From: Amorphoplanes friuliensis DSM 7358
Lineage (GTDB): Bacteria > Actinomycetota > Actinomycetes > Mycobacteriales > Micromonosporaceae
Length of the DNA stretch: 64,000 nt
Assembly: GCF_000494755.1 (NCBI RefSeq)
Contig: NC_022657.1
Coordinates: 7,408,001 to 7,472,000 of the forward strand
Reading direction: 5' to 3'
Below, piece by piece: positions 35,416 to 44,101 of the stretch. The notes under the pieces are model-generated. The model saw only the letters and a list, made by a program, of their open reading frames with translations, made no database searches and had not been told where the DNA came from. The translations under genes were made by a program, and so were the position numbers. How positions within the stretch are numbered: position 1 is the first letter of the stretch; every line of letters begins with the position of its first letter.

Positions 35416-36126
35416 GTGACAAAAATGGGATTCTGGCAGCCCGACCCGGTCCGCGTCCTGGCCGGGCAGGCGTCGGAGGTGGAGCTCAAGCTGGTGGTGC
35501 CCGAGCACCGCGGCCGGTCGCTCGGCCTCGACCCCGACCGGAAACCCGATCGGCGGGTCTATTTCCTCGACACCCCGGATCTCGACCTCTACCGGAACGG
35601 CGTCATCATCCGCTTCCGTGACCGGCGCAACCAGCGCGACGACGCGGTGATCAAGCTGCGGCCGGTCGAGCCCCGCCGTGTGCCGGGCTGGTTGCGCACC
35701 GCCGACCGCTTCCAGGTCGAGATCGATGCGCTGCCCGACCACGCGGTCTGCTCCGGAACGCTCAAACGGCGGCTGGGCCGCAACGACATCTCCCGGACGC
35801 TCGCGGCGGGCCGGCCGCTGACCGGGCTGCTCTCCGCCCGGCAACACAAACTGCTCACCCGGTACGCCCCGACGACCGACGGCCTCATCGTGTACGGCCC
35901 GATCGACGTCCGCTGCCACAGCATCAAGCTGCGCGGCCTCAGCCGGGACCTGACCGCCGAACGCTGGCGGTACCCGGACGGCTCCGACCTGCTGGAACTG
36001 TCGACCCGCTGCCCGATCGGCAAGGCCACGACGGTCGCCGCACGGATGTCGGCGGCGCTCCGCGCGTACGGGGTCACCCCGGCCGACCAGCAACGCACCA
36101 AGACCGAGCTGGCCCTGCTGCAGTAG
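35416..36126 (+). CDS. CYTH-domain protein (triphosphate-binding)
   Basis: A 236-residue protein with the CYTH hallmark near the N-terminus: EVELKLVVP, matching ExExK. Other features of the triphosphate tunnel are DRRVYFLDTPDLDLYRNGV, IRFRDRR, AVIKLRPV and, later, RFQVEIDAL. Members include thiamine triphosphatases, tripolyphosphatases and class IV adenylate cyclases; specificity cannot be told here. The protein is longer than minimal CYTH enzymes. GTG 35416 is preferred because GGAGGA lies upstream; ATG 35425 is possible. Its 3' end abuts the convergent gene at 36127 with no gap. Confidence 0.82.
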   Translation: MTKMGFWQPDPVRVLAGQASEVELKLVVPEHRGRSLGLDPDRKPDRRVYFLDTPDLDLYRNGVIIRFRDRRNQRDDAVIKLRPVEPRRVPGWLRTADRFQVEIDALPDHAVCSGTLKRRLGRNDISRTLAAGRPLTGLLSARQHKLLTRYAPTTDGLIVYGPIDVRCHSIKLRGLSRDLTAERWRYPDGSDLLELSTRCPIGKATTVAARMSAALRAYGVTPADQQRTKTELALLQ

Positions 36127-36591
36127 TCAGGCGCCCCGGCCGGAGCCGATGATCACAACGGTCAGGCCCTGCTCGCCGGCCGGCGGGCGCAGCATGGTGA
36201 GCTGCACCCGGCGTGGCCACCAGCGGGTCGGCTCCCGCCACGCGCACTCGAGGATCCGCGCCTCGGGCCGGTCGGTGCACGCCCCGAGCTGCTCCCAATG
36301 ATCAAGCTGCGTGGCCACGATCTTCCGCGCCTGCAACCACGGCGATCCCGGCGGCATGGCGTAGATGCGCACTGTCGCGTCCCCGCGATCGTTGCGAAGG
36401 CTCCTGCCGATGATGCTCGCCCGGTCGAGGACAACCCGGTCGTACTCTTGTGCTTCTCCCGCCGCCGGCGGGGTGATCGGATGCGGAACGCCGGCGGCCT
36501 TCCACCGCAGGACCGCCACCGCCCCCAGGACCAGACCGGCAAGCAGCAGGAGCCCGGCGACGGCGGCGACCCACCGGCGTGTCTTCACCAC
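36127..36591 (-). CDS. Single-pass membrane protein, function unknown
   Basis: A 154-residue protein with an N-terminal membrane segment (about residues 7-30, VAAVAGLLLLAGLVLGAVAV) and a soluble outer domain containing PWLQARKIVATQLDHWEQLG and two Cys that may form a disulfide. I do not recognise a family. It is 3 bp downstream of the next gene (36595-36873), with which it forms a leftward pair. Confidence 0.65.
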   Translation of the reverse strand: MVKTRRWVAAVAGLLLLAGLVLGAVAVLRWKAAGVPHPITPPAAGEAQEYDRVVLDRASIIGRSLRNDRGDATVRIYAMPPGSPWLQARKIVATQLDHWEQLGACTDRPEARILECAWREPTRWWPRRVQLTMLRPPAGEQGLTVVIIGSGRGA

Positions 36592-36594
36592 AGG

Positions 36595-36873
36595 TCAGAA
36601 CGGTGCGGGGCCGCGCCCGGCCAGGGACACCAGGAGCTGCGTCGCGAGCAGCTTGCGGACACCGACAACATCCACGGACCCGATCTGGTCGTAGGGCAAC
36701 TCCAGCGACAGCCCGTCACCCGCGTCACGAATGTCCTCGCCCGTCTGGTCCGGCCGGAACGTCCCGCCCCAGCCCTCGACACCACCGCGATTGTTCGTAC
36801 TGAGCGAGGCCATCCCCGAAACACGCTTGCCGTCGACAAGTGTCAGCCGCGCCGGGCCGGAATAGGTCGTCAT
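36595..36873 (-). CDS. Small beta-rich protein, function unknown
   Basis: Ninety-two residues, no membrane segment, beginning MTTYSGPARLTLVDGKRVSG, with LSLELPYDQIGSVDVVGVR later. The alternating pattern suggests a small beta barrel. It is the first gene of a two-gene leftward pair with the membrane protein at 36127. Function unknown. Confidence 0.6.
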   Translation of the reverse strand: MTTYSGPARLTLVDGKRVSGMASLSTNNRGGVEGWGGTFRPDQTGEDIRDAGDGLSLELPYDQIGSVDVVGVRKLLATQLLVSLAGRGPAPF

Positions 36874-36928
36874 GGTGGTTAACCGTAACCGCCCCGAGCA
36901 CCCCCGCGGGCATCGTTGACGGCGCGGG

Positions 36929-38161
36929 TCAGCTGCCGTACCGGTCGAACGGGACCGTCCAGTCGCCGAGACCGTTCCAGATGGGCAGCTCGCGGGGGGT
37001 GTTCTTGACGTCGACGATGTCGCCGACCAGGAAGTTGTTGTAGACCCACTTGGCGTCGGCGGTGCTCAGATTGATGCAGCCGTGCGACAGGTTGGCCCGG
37101 CCCAGCGACGCGTTCCACGGCGCGGCGTGCAGATATTCACCGGAATAGCTGATCCGCGTGCAGAACTCGATGTTCTCCGACACGTAGTAGTTCGGGTCCT
37201 TGGGGTCGGTGACGCCGTAACTGGCCGAGCTCATCGTGTGCTTACGCTTCTTGCCCAGCACGACGTGCGGGCCACCCGCGGTCCAGTAACTGATGCGCTC
37301 GCCGTTCGCGCCGGTCGTGCCGCCGCCCTTGCCGAGGCTGCTCTTCATCGTGCGGACAAGTTTGCCGTTGATGTAGACCTTCGTCAGGTGCGTCCGGTTG
37401 TCACTGACCGCGATCAGCTGCCGGCCGACCTTGAAACTCGTCGACACGTTCTTCGACCCGTACGTGGTCTTGCCGAGCTTGACGCCGAACATGTCGACCT
37501 TGACCTTGACCGTCGTCCCGGCGGCCCAGTACTTCGCCGGCCGCCAGTGGACGGTCTTGTCGTCCTTCCAGAAGAACTTGCCCTTCACCGCGGGCGACGT
37601 CGTGATCTCGATGGCCTTCTCCGCCGCGTTCTTGTTCACGGCGCGGCTGAACGCCACGATCACCGGCTGCCCGGCACCGTACGTCCGCCCCTCCTTCAAC
37701 GCGAGCATGCCGTTCGCCTGGAAAGTCACCCGGGCGATGTTCTCCGGCTTCAACGTCGTGAAGGTGCTGTCCTCAGTGGTCGCCGCGCCCGCACTGTCGG
37801 TCGCCGTGACGCTCACCTTGTACTTCTTGCCGTACGCGAGGTTTTCGGTCGACCGCCAGGTCCCGTCGTCCTGAACCGAACCGTCGATCTTCGACTTACC
37901 CGCCGTGACGGTGACCGACTGCAGCTTGCCGTCCGCAACCCCGACCACGATCGGCTTCAACGGCAACACACCCGTGTCACCGTTCGCCGGCGTCACACTC
38001 ACCTTGACGGGAGCCGCCGCCGCCTCGATGTTCGCCGCCGGCTCGACCCACCCCGTGGGAGCGCCGCCCGCCTTGCCCTTGTCGGACGTCGAGCACCCGG
38101 CAGCAGTCGCAGCCGCAGCTATACCGACCGCGCCAATGATCACTTTACGTCGCTGAATCAT
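36929..38161 (-). CDS. L,D-transpeptidase lipoprotein
   Basis: Cell-wall cross-linking enzyme forming 3-3 peptidoglycan bonds, about 410 residues. The start MIQRRKVIIGAVG leads to a lipobox at AAAATAAGC, so it is anchored outside. Two Ig-like domains precede the catalytic YkuD domain, as in mycobacterial LdtMt2. The active site is LHAAPWNASLGRANLSHGCI, with the catalytic Cys in SHGCINLS and the upstream His in the HAAP loop. The C-terminal subdomain ends DWTVPFDRYGS. I take ATG 38161 because the preceding in-frame residues would spoil the signal sequence. Confidence 0.93.
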   Translation of the reverse strand: MIQRRKVIIGAVGIAAAATAAGCSTSDKGKAGGAPTGWVEPAANIEAAAAPVKVSVTPANGDTGVLPLKPIVVGVADGKLQSVTVTAGKSKIDGSVQDDGTWRSTENLAYGKKYKVSVTATDSAGAATTEDSTFTTLKPENIARVTFQANGMLALKEGRTYGAGQPVIVAFSRAVNKNAAEKAIEITTSPAVKGKFFWKDDKTVHWRPAKYWAAGTTVKVKVDMFGVKLGKTTYGSKNVSTSFKVGRQLIAVSDNRTHLTKVYINGKLVRTMKSSLGKGGGTTGANGERISYWTAGGPHVVLGKKRKHTMSSASYGVTDPKDPNYYVSENIEFCTRISYSGEYLHAAPWNASLGRANLSHGCINLSTADAKWVYNNFLVGDIVDVKNTPRELPIWNGLGDWTVPFDRYGS

Positions 38162-38413
38162 TACTCTCACATTCAAGGGGATGTCAACCGGCGCCATCCA
38201 AGGCCCTGTATGTACAGACGGCTGCGGGGCCCGAAAAAGTTGCGTCCTTCTTCAAAAAAAGATCATCCTGACAGATCCCGGCGGCCCTCGGTAGACCCCC
38301 ATCGATGGAAATCTGACCAACTGTCCACTGGGCCCATGATCGGCGGCCGTGGGCAGCGACAACCCCATCTCCTGCGCCGGATGGTGGCCGCGCCACGCGA
38401 TCAGCGTGCCTCG

Positions 38414-39007
38414 TCACGGAGTGTTGCTGCCCGATGACGTTGTCGGCTGGGCTGAAGCTTGCGCGGGGTCGAGAGAAAACCCGACTCTTTGCGCGGTTGC
38501 CGGTACTTTCTCGAGCCTGCGCGTCTGCTCGAGAACATGCGGGCTGTTGGCAAAACAGCGGGCAGCGAGATGCTCGAAGCCATCAAGGAACGGCTGTCCA
38601 CGACTGTTGCGCTCGACACCAATGTGAGCCTCCATGGCGCTCCACGCATGACGCACCCGGAAGTTGATGCCGCCGACAAACATGATCTCGTCCACCGTGC
38701 CCAGCGCGATCAGACCGCCGGTAGCGTTGTAATACCAGGCGACGCGGTACGCGGCGGTTCGCAACGGCTCGGGCAGCCCTTCAAAGCCCAGAGATGCATC
38801 GACGGTAGGCAGGGTTTCCGTCACCAAGCGGTGCTGGGCCTGGAATTCGTCATTGACGTATTCCTTGATCAGCAGCTCGATCATGACGGGAAGGTCGTTG
38901 GCCTTGCGCATCGACCGCACTTGAGCGCGAGTCAACGCCGAAGTGATCCCCAAGGCGAGAACCGACACGACCATCGCCATGGCAGACACCAGAACTTCGG
39001 GCTCCAT
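38414..39007 (-). CDS. DUF4760-like membrane-anchored protein
   Basis: A 197-residue protein. Residues about 5-25 (VSAMAMVVSVLALGITSAL) form one membrane segment. A helical soluble domain with LPVMIELLIKEYVNDEFQAQ and LRTAAYRVAWYYNATGGLIA resembles DUF4760-type proteins of unknown function. The C-terminus is Pro/Ser/Thr rich. It is a single gene, divergent from the ECF sigma operon. Confidence 0.6.
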   Translation of the reverse strand: MEPEVLVSAMAMVVSVLALGITSALTRAQVRSMRKANDLPVMIELLIKEYVNDEFQAQHRLVTETLPTVDASLGFEGLPEPLRTAAYRVAWYYNATGGLIALGTVDEIMFVGGINFRVRHAWSAMEAHIGVERNSRGQPFLDGFEHLAARCFANSPHVLEQTRRLEKVPATAQRVGFSLDPAQASAQPTTSSGSNTP

Positions 39008-39383
39008 GTTGGCAGAGTGTCACTCTTTCGCAACTGAAAGTTGCGAGCGGCCATCAGCGATTTTGTCGCCCAAACCAAGCCACGCCGCGAACTTCCAAAC
39101 TCCGCCAGTCTGCGGTAGTCCCGGTCTTCCGCCCTTGTGATGTCGCGAGGAGCGGTTGGCGTGCCGCCACCCGCTTCCTTTCGTCCCGGCCGGCGCGCTG
39201 CTCGCGGCGCGGAGTAAAGGCGTGGCTTCGCGGAGGTGCAGTGAGGTCTGAGGATGCTGGTCTTGGCCGCGACCGCGCTGAGCTACCGCGATGCCATCGC
39301 CACTTGTTTGCGCCGCGCGGAACTTCATGATCTGTGACAACCATTTCCTGGGCCGGCGTTGTTGAGAGGTCAGGAGGTGACCG
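39008..39383. other. Intergenic stretch before the ECF sigma gene
   Basis: No gene is seen. A GGAACTT sequence near 39318 and TGTGACAACC near 39335 are candidate promoter parts for the downstream sigma gene, but I cannot choose a pair with confidence. Confidence 0.3.
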
Positions 39384-39884
39384 GTGGAGGATTTCGAGGC
39401 GTACGTCAGTGCGGCGTGGCCGCGCTTGCTGCGGTCCGCGTGGTTGCTCACGCATGACTGGCACCGCGCGGAGGACCTGGTTCAGGCGGTGCTGGCCCGC
39501 GGGTACAGCCGCTGGCCGCGGATCAGGGAGGGCACGCCCGACGCGTATTTTCGCGCGATGCTCGCCACCACGTACCTGAGCTGGTGGCGGAGGCGGTGGC
39601 GGGGGGAGCTGCCCACGGAGCACCTGCCGGAACAGGCGGCGGGTGGGGGTGAGCTCGACGGGGTCGAGCTGCGCCACCTGCTCGCCGGTGCCCTCTCGCG
39701 ACTGCCGCGGCAGCAGCGGGCGGTGCTGATGCTGCGGTTCCACGGGGACTTCAGCGAGGCCGACACGGCCCAGGTCCTGGGTCTGCGGCCCGGCACCGTG
39801 AAGTCACACACATCGCGCGCCCTGACGGCGTTGCGCCGCGACCCGCAGTTGCGGGCACTGTTGAGCGAGGGAGTGGATCGATGA
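39384..39884 (+). CDS. ECF sigma factor, SigE family
   Basis: A 166-residue extracytoplasmic-function sigma factor of the actinobacterial SigE group. Region 2 reads WLLTHDWHRAEDLVQAVLAR, and region 4 has LSRLPRQQRAVLMLRFHGDF, then SEADTAQVLGLRPGTVKSHT as helix-turn-helix. GTG 39384 is six bases after CAGGAGG. The stop overlaps the next gene's start (ATGA), so the sigma factor and the membrane protein that follows are made together, the usual pairing of an ECF sigma with a membrane partner or anti-sigma. Confidence 0.92.
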   Translation: MEDFEAYVSAAWPRLLRSAWLLTHDWHRAEDLVQAVLARGYSRWPRIREGTPDAYFRAMLATTYLSWWRRRWRGELPTEHLPEQAAGGGELDGVELRHLLAGALSRLPRQQRAVLMLRFHGDFSEADTAQVLGLRPGTVKSHTSRALTALRRDPQLRALLSEGVDR

Positions 39885-40732
39885 GTGACGAGGAGGTCGT
39901 GGACCTGTTCGACCGGGCGGTGGCCACGGTTCCGCCGGCCCTGCTGCCGGCACCGCATGCTGCGATCCGGCGCCGGGTGCGTCGCCGCCGGGCAGCCGGG
40001 TGGGGGGCCGTGACGGCCGCCGTACTGGTGATCGTCGGTGGATTTGCGGTCGCGCGACAGGATCCGGCGCCTGTGTCTCCCCAACCGGCCGCTTCCCAGG
40101 CGCCGGTGGTGGGTGTGCCATGGCTCGGCGCGCGGATCGACCGGACCGGCAAACGGATCACCGTGTACGCGGCACCGCTGCGCGGCAAGTGTGTCGAGCT
40201 CGAACCCGCCCCTGACGAGCTGGTGTCCGCCGAGGACAAGGTCACGATGTCCTTGGACGGCGCGTACACGGACTGTGCCGATGACACACAGGTGACGGCA
40301 CGGACGTTCGAGCTGCCGCAGGCGGTCGGTACGCGGTTCTTGAAGGACGGGCGCAGTCCGTACGGGCAACCGTTCGTCTTCTCCGACACGGACCTGCCTG
40401 ATCTTGCGGCCGGGGGGTGGAGCGAGCAGTCGCCGGTGTGGCTCGGCTCCGGCGACGCCACCATCGCGTTCCGGTTCACCCGGGCCGGCGGTCCGGACCT
40501 GCGGGTGCTGGCGTCCCGCTGGCAGCCGGAGCCCGACGGCACGGTCGAGAAGCCTGATCATTCCCTGGAGGTGAAAGGTGGCCGGATCGACGTGTACGAC
40601 CATGCCGGCAGCATGACCGCCGGCTGGTGGTCCTCCAACACCGAGGCCGTGCGCTTCACGCTGGAGGTGCCCGGCACCACGATCGGGAAATCCGAGTTCG
40701 ACGCGTTGCTGCGTGGTATGACCTGGGCGTGA
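39881..40732 (+). CDS. Membrane partner of the ECF sigma factor (possible anti-sigma)
   Basis: A 283-residue protein. The short cytoplasmic N-terminus (MSDEEVVDLFDRAVATVPPA, then an Arg-rich segment) is followed by one membrane helix (about 44-62, AVTAAVLVIVGGFAVA) and a ~220-residue outer domain with two Cys and repeated beta-like stretches. The cytoplasmic part is shorter than classic anti-sigma ZAS domains and lacks a HxxxCxxC motif. Overlap with the sigma gene strongly suggests functional linkage. Anti-sigma activity is inferred from context. Confidence 0.7.
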   Translation: MSDEEVVDLFDRAVATVPPALLPAPHAAIRRRVRRRRAAGWGAVTAAVLVIVGGFAVARQDPAPVSPQPAASQAPVVGVPWLGARIDRTGKRITVYAAPLRGKCVELEPAPDELVSAEDKVTMSLDGAYTDCADDTQVTARTFELPQAVGTRFLKDGRSPYGQPFVFSDTDLPDLAAGGWSEQSPVWLGSGDATIAFRFTRAGGPDLRVLASRWQPEPDGTVEKPDHSLEVKGGRIDVYDHAGSMTAGWWSSNTEAVRFTLEVPGTTIGKSEFDALLRGMTWA

Positions 40733-40837
40733 GCGGCCGCGCCCGGGCGCACCGCAGTGGCGACGGCTCTAATCCTGGTCTCAGGTTGATCCGGGAGAGT
40801 GACCGGCAGAAGCATCAACGGGAAGGGGCAGGCCGGC

Positions 40838-41530
40838 GTGCGGATCATGATCGCGGATGACGAGGTGGCCATCCGTGAGTCGCTGGAGCGGGTGCTGCAG
40901 GTCGAGGGTTACGACACCAGCACCGTCGCCAACGGTCTCGCTGTGCTCGACGGGGTCGGTGGGGCCGGCGGTGACACGCTGGATCTGCTGATCCTCGACG
41001 TGATGATGCCGCGCCTCGGCGGGTTGGAGACCTGCCGGCGGTTGCGGGCTGCGGGCCAGGATCTGCCGGTGCTGATGCTGACCGCCCGTGACCAGGTCTC
41101 CGACCGGGTCGCGGGCCTGGACGCGGGCGCCGACGACTATCTGCCCAAGCCGTTCGCCACCGAGGAGTTGCTGGCCCGGGTGCGGGCCCTGCTGCGCCGC
41201 CGCGCGCCCGGTGATGGGGAGTCGCAAATTCTGTCGTTCGCCGACGTCCGGCTCGATCCCGACAGGTTCGAGGCTTGGCGTGGCGCACGGCCGTTGCGAC
41301 TGACCCGTACCGAGTTCTCCCTGCTGCAGGTTCTCGTTCGCAACGCGACCCGGGTCTTGACCCGCGATGCGCTGTTCGAGGCGATCTGGGGCTTCGACAT
41401 GAGCGCCACCGCCAACAACCTTCAGGTGTACGTGAGCTACCTGCGCCGCAAGATGGAGGCCGAGGGTGAGCCGCGATTGATCTACACGCTGCGCGGCCTG
41501 GGATACACGTTGCGGGAGACTCCTCCGTGA
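40838..41530 (+). CDS. OmpR-family response regulator
   Basis: A 230-residue two-component regulator. The receiver has IMIADDEVAIRESLERVLQV (acidic pair), LLILDVMMPRLGG (phospho-acceptor Asp), VLMLTARDQ and YLPKPFATEEL. The winged-helix output has LRLTRTEFSLLQVLVRN and NNLQVYVSYLRRKMEAEGEP. GTG 40838 has a GGAAGGGG ribosome binding site nine bases upstream. The stop overlaps the kinase start, so the pair is co-translated. Layout resembles MprA/MprB or similar envelope-stress systems. Confidence 0.93.
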   Translation: MRIMIADDEVAIRESLERVLQVEGYDTSTVANGLAVLDGVGGAGGDTLDLLILDVMMPRLGGLETCRRLRAAGQDLPVLMLTARDQVSDRVAGLDAGADDYLPKPFATEELLARVRALLRRRAPGDGESQILSFADVRLDPDRFEAWRGARPLRLTRTEFSLLQVLVRNATRVLTRDALFEAIWGFDMSATANNLQVYVSYLRRKMEAEGEPRLIYTLRGLGYTLRETPP

Positions 41531-42939
41531 GCGGGGGCGCCGCCGGACGGGGCTTGCGCCGGCTGACCCGGTGGTGGCGCCGGCAATCCCTGCGGACCAG
41601 GCTGACGGTGATCGCGGCGACGGCCATCGGGGTCAGTGTGTTCGTGTCCTTCCAGGTGGCCAGCGAGCTGCTGGACCGAAAGCTGCGGGACACCGCCGCG
41701 GAGCAGCTACGCGCCGATTCCCGCGTGCTGGCGGCGAATGCCGAGCGCGCCGGTCTGGCGCAGGTCGAGCTACCGCCGTATCCCGGGTCCGGCCGGCTGG
41801 TGCGGGTCATCCTGCCCGACGGGTCGATCCGGACGCCGGCCGGGCAACCCGCACTGCCCCCGGTCAGCGGGGGCGCCGGGCGCGTGGCGCAGGGCGCATC
41901 GAGCGACCTGCTGGAGTCGACCGACTGGAACGACGGCTACCGCGTTTACACGCTGCGGGCGGGCGGCGGCGCGGTCCAGGTGGCCGACCTCGCCGACGAC
42001 AGCCCGGTCAACGAGTTCGGGTTCGGGATGCTGCTGATCGGGCTGTTCTGCGTGGTCGGCGGCGGCCTTGTCGGGCGTACCGTGGCGCGGACCGGGCTGG
42101 CACCGATCGACCGGCTGACCGCCGCCGCGGTACGTGTTGCGCACACCCGGGATCTCGACGCCGACATCCCGGACGAGGGCGGCGGGGAGATCCGGCGGCT
42201 GATCCAGGCGATCAACGACATGCTCGCCGCGCTCCGGGACTCCCGCCGGTCCCAGCGGCTGCTCGCCGAGGACGCCGCCCACGAGCTGAAGACCCCGCTC
42301 ACCAGCCTGCGCCTCAACGTCGAGCTGCTGATCCGGCTCGATCGGCGCGGCACCCTGGACAGCGCACTGCCGGCGGAGAGCCGGACCCGGCTGCTCCACG
42401 ATCTCGGTGCCCAGTTGGCCGAGTTGAGCACCCTGGCCGCCGAGCTGACCGACCTGGCGCGCGGTGACGTCAGCGACGAGAGCACCGAGCTGATCGACCT
42501 CGCCGACGTGGTGGTGGCCGCCGCGACCCGGGCGCGTTCCCGCGTGCCCGACATCGAGGTCGCGCTCGACGTGACCTCCGTGTGGGTGAGCGGGCGTCCC
42601 GCGGCGCTCCAGCGGGCGGTGCTCAACCTCGTCGACAACGCCGGCAAGTGGTCCCCCGCGGACCAGCCGATCCAGGTCCGGCTCCGGGCCGAGGGCGCGT
42701 CGGCGGTGCTCGAGGTCGACGACGCCGGGCCGGGCATCGACGCCGCCGACGTACCGCGGGTGTTCGACCGGTTCTACCGGGCCGACAGCGCCCGGGCGTT
42801 GCCGGGATCCGGTCTGGGGCTGTCGATCGTGCAGCGGGTCGTCGACGCCCACGGCGGCCGGGCCGCTGTCGCCCGCTCCGCACGCGGCGGCGCGCTGCTT
42901 CGGGTCGACCTTCCGGCTGCGGCCCCGGCCGACCGCTGA
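41527..42939 (+). CDS. Sensor histidine kinase with HAMP domain
   Basis: A 470-residue membrane kinase. The first membrane segment lies near residues 20-45, an outer sensing loop at about 46-165, and the second segment (FGFGMLLIGLFCVVGGGLVG) at about 165-185. HAMP and the dimerisation helix follow, with the phospho-His in LLAEDAAHELKTPLTSLRLN. The catalytic domain has NLVDNAGKWS (N box), VDDAGPGID (G1) and GSGLGLSIV (G2). The GTG start overlaps the regulator's stop (GTGA). Confidence 0.93.
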   Translation: MSGGAAGRGLRRLTRWWRRQSLRTRLTVIAATAIGVSVFVSFQVASELLDRKLRDTAAEQLRADSRVLAANAERAGLAQVELPPYPGSGRLVRVILPDGSIRTPAGQPALPPVSGGAGRVAQGASSDLLESTDWNDGYRVYTLRAGGGAVQVADLADDSPVNEFGFGMLLIGLFCVVGGGLVGRTVARTGLAPIDRLTAAAVRVAHTRDLDADIPDEGGGEIRRLIQAINDMLAALRDSRRSQRLLAEDAAHELKTPLTSLRLNVELLIRLDRRGTLDSALPAESRTRLLHDLGAQLAELSTLAAELTDLARGDVSDESTELIDLADVVVAAATRARSRVPDIEVALDVTSVWVSGRPAALQRAVLNLVDNAGKWSPADQPIQVRLRAEGASAVLEVDDAGPGIDAADVPRVFDRFYRADSARALPGSGLGLSIVQRVVDAHGGRAAVARSARGGALLRVDLPAAAPADR

Positions 42940-42945
42940 ACGCCG

Positions 42946-43650
42946 TCAGCTCAGCTTGAGCAGGAGCTCGGTGAGCTCGGCCGGGACGGTGACCATGCAG
43001 TCGTGACCGCTGGTCAGCTCCCACACCTCGGCACCGGGAACCGGCCGCCGTTCGAAGCCCTCGGGTTCGAAGCCGACGCAGTGGATGTGCGTACGCGGAA
43101 TCGTGGCCGCAGCCGGGTCGGTCAGGCTGACCCGCTGTTGCAGGCAGCGCACCGGGTGGTCGGACAGCATCGTGCGCAGCCAGGCGACGTCGGCCGGATC
43201 GGTGACGCCGAAGAGGCCGGCGGGCGGCGGCAGCTCCGGCAGCGGCGGAATGCGCCAGGGGGTGCCGGACTGTGCGGCGAGGTCGATGAGGACCTGGGTC
43301 ACCGGCATGACGTCGGCCGCGTTCTCGCCGTCGGCCGGGACCATCGCGTCGAGGTAGACCAGGTGGGCGACGCGGTCCGGGAGCCGGTCGGCCACCGCCG
43401 AGATGACCATCCCGGCGTAACTGTGGCCCACCAGCACGACGTCGGTGAGGTCTTCCGCGAGGATCAGTGCGACCACGTCGTCGGTGTGGGTGTCGAGCCC
43501 GACCTCGGGGCCGAGCAGGTGGGCCTTGTCGCCGTAGCCGGTCAGGGACGGTGCGAGCACGCGGTGGCCGGCCGCGGTCAGCAGCGGGACCACCCGGTCC
43601 CACGCCCGTCCGCTGTGCCAGGCACCGTGTACCAGCAGGTATGTGCTCAT
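42946..43650 (-). CDS. Alpha/beta hydrolase
   Basis: A 234-residue hydrolase of the esterase/EstA type. MSTYLLVHGAWHSGRAWDRV gives the oxyanion loop, VVLVGHSYAGMVI has the nucleophile Ser in GHSYAG, AHLVYLDAMVPADGE the following block, and the C-terminal VWELTSGHDCMVTVPAELTE holds the catalytic His. It is transcribed divergently from a HxlR-type regulator, the usual arrangement where the regulator controls the enzyme. Substrate unknown. ATG 43650 matches the family start. Confidence 0.9.
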   Translation of the reverse strand: MSTYLLVHGAWHSGRAWDRVVPLLTAAGHRVLAPSLTGYGDKAHLLGPEVGLDTHTDDVVALILAEDLTDVVLVGHSYAGMVISAVADRLPDRVAHLVYLDAMVPADGENAADVMPVTQVLIDLAAQSGTPWRIPPLPELPPPAGLFGVTDPADVAWLRTMLSDHPVRCLQQRVSLTDPAAATIPRTHIHCVGFEPEGFERRPVPGAEVWELTSGHDCMVTVPAELTELLLKLS

Positions 43651-43759
43651 GGAACGCCTTGTCTTTCGAGGGGCGGTACCTTCTGGTGACCATCCTCTGG
43701 GCGTCCTCGTACGCTGACAATCAGGCACTTTTGCGTGCCCCGGTTCTCTGGAGGTAACC

Positions 43760-44098
43760 ATGGCTGCACGCGGGGGCTGCAAAGCCGTCGTCGCGGACAA
43801 GTGGTCGATGCGGGTCGTCTCCGACCTCGGTGCCGGGCCTCGCCGCTTCACCGACCTCAAGCGCGGCCTGGAGGGCATCAGCCAGCGGATGCTCACGGTC
43901 ACGCTGCGCAGCCTGGAACGCGACGGCATCGTGACCCGGACGGTGCTGCAGGTCATGCCGCCCAACGTCACCTACGAGCTGACCCCGATGGGCACCGCGA
44001 TGCTGGAGGCCGCGACGCCGCTGCTGCGGTGGAGCACCGACTATCTGCCCCGGATCACCGAGGCCCGCGCCGATTACGACGCACGCCCCGGCGACTGA
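43760..44098 (+). CDS. HxlR-family transcriptional regulator
   Basis: A 112-residue winged-helix regulator: DKWSMRVVSDLGAGPRRFTD, then LKRGLEGISQRMLTVTLRSL and ERDGIVTRTVLQVMPPNVTY, then ELTPMGTAM, the standard HxlR core. The N-terminus is short. The Cys-Pro sensing motif common to HxlR proteins appears only as GGCKAVVADKW, with a single Cys and no Pro. ATG 43760 follows CTGGAGG. It is divergent from the hydrolase at 42946 and probably controls it. Confidence 0.9.
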   Translation: MAARGGCKAVVADKWSMRVVSDLGAGPRRFTDLKRGLEGISQRMLTVTLRSLERDGIVTRTVLQVMPPNVTYELTPMGTAMLEAATPLLRWSTDYLPRITEARADYDARPGD

Positions 44099-44101
44099 CG
44101 A

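Noticed and set aside
39482..40603. 373-residue reverse open frame
   Set aside because: Antisense to the ECF sigma gene and its partner, which have clear motifs and coupled starts.
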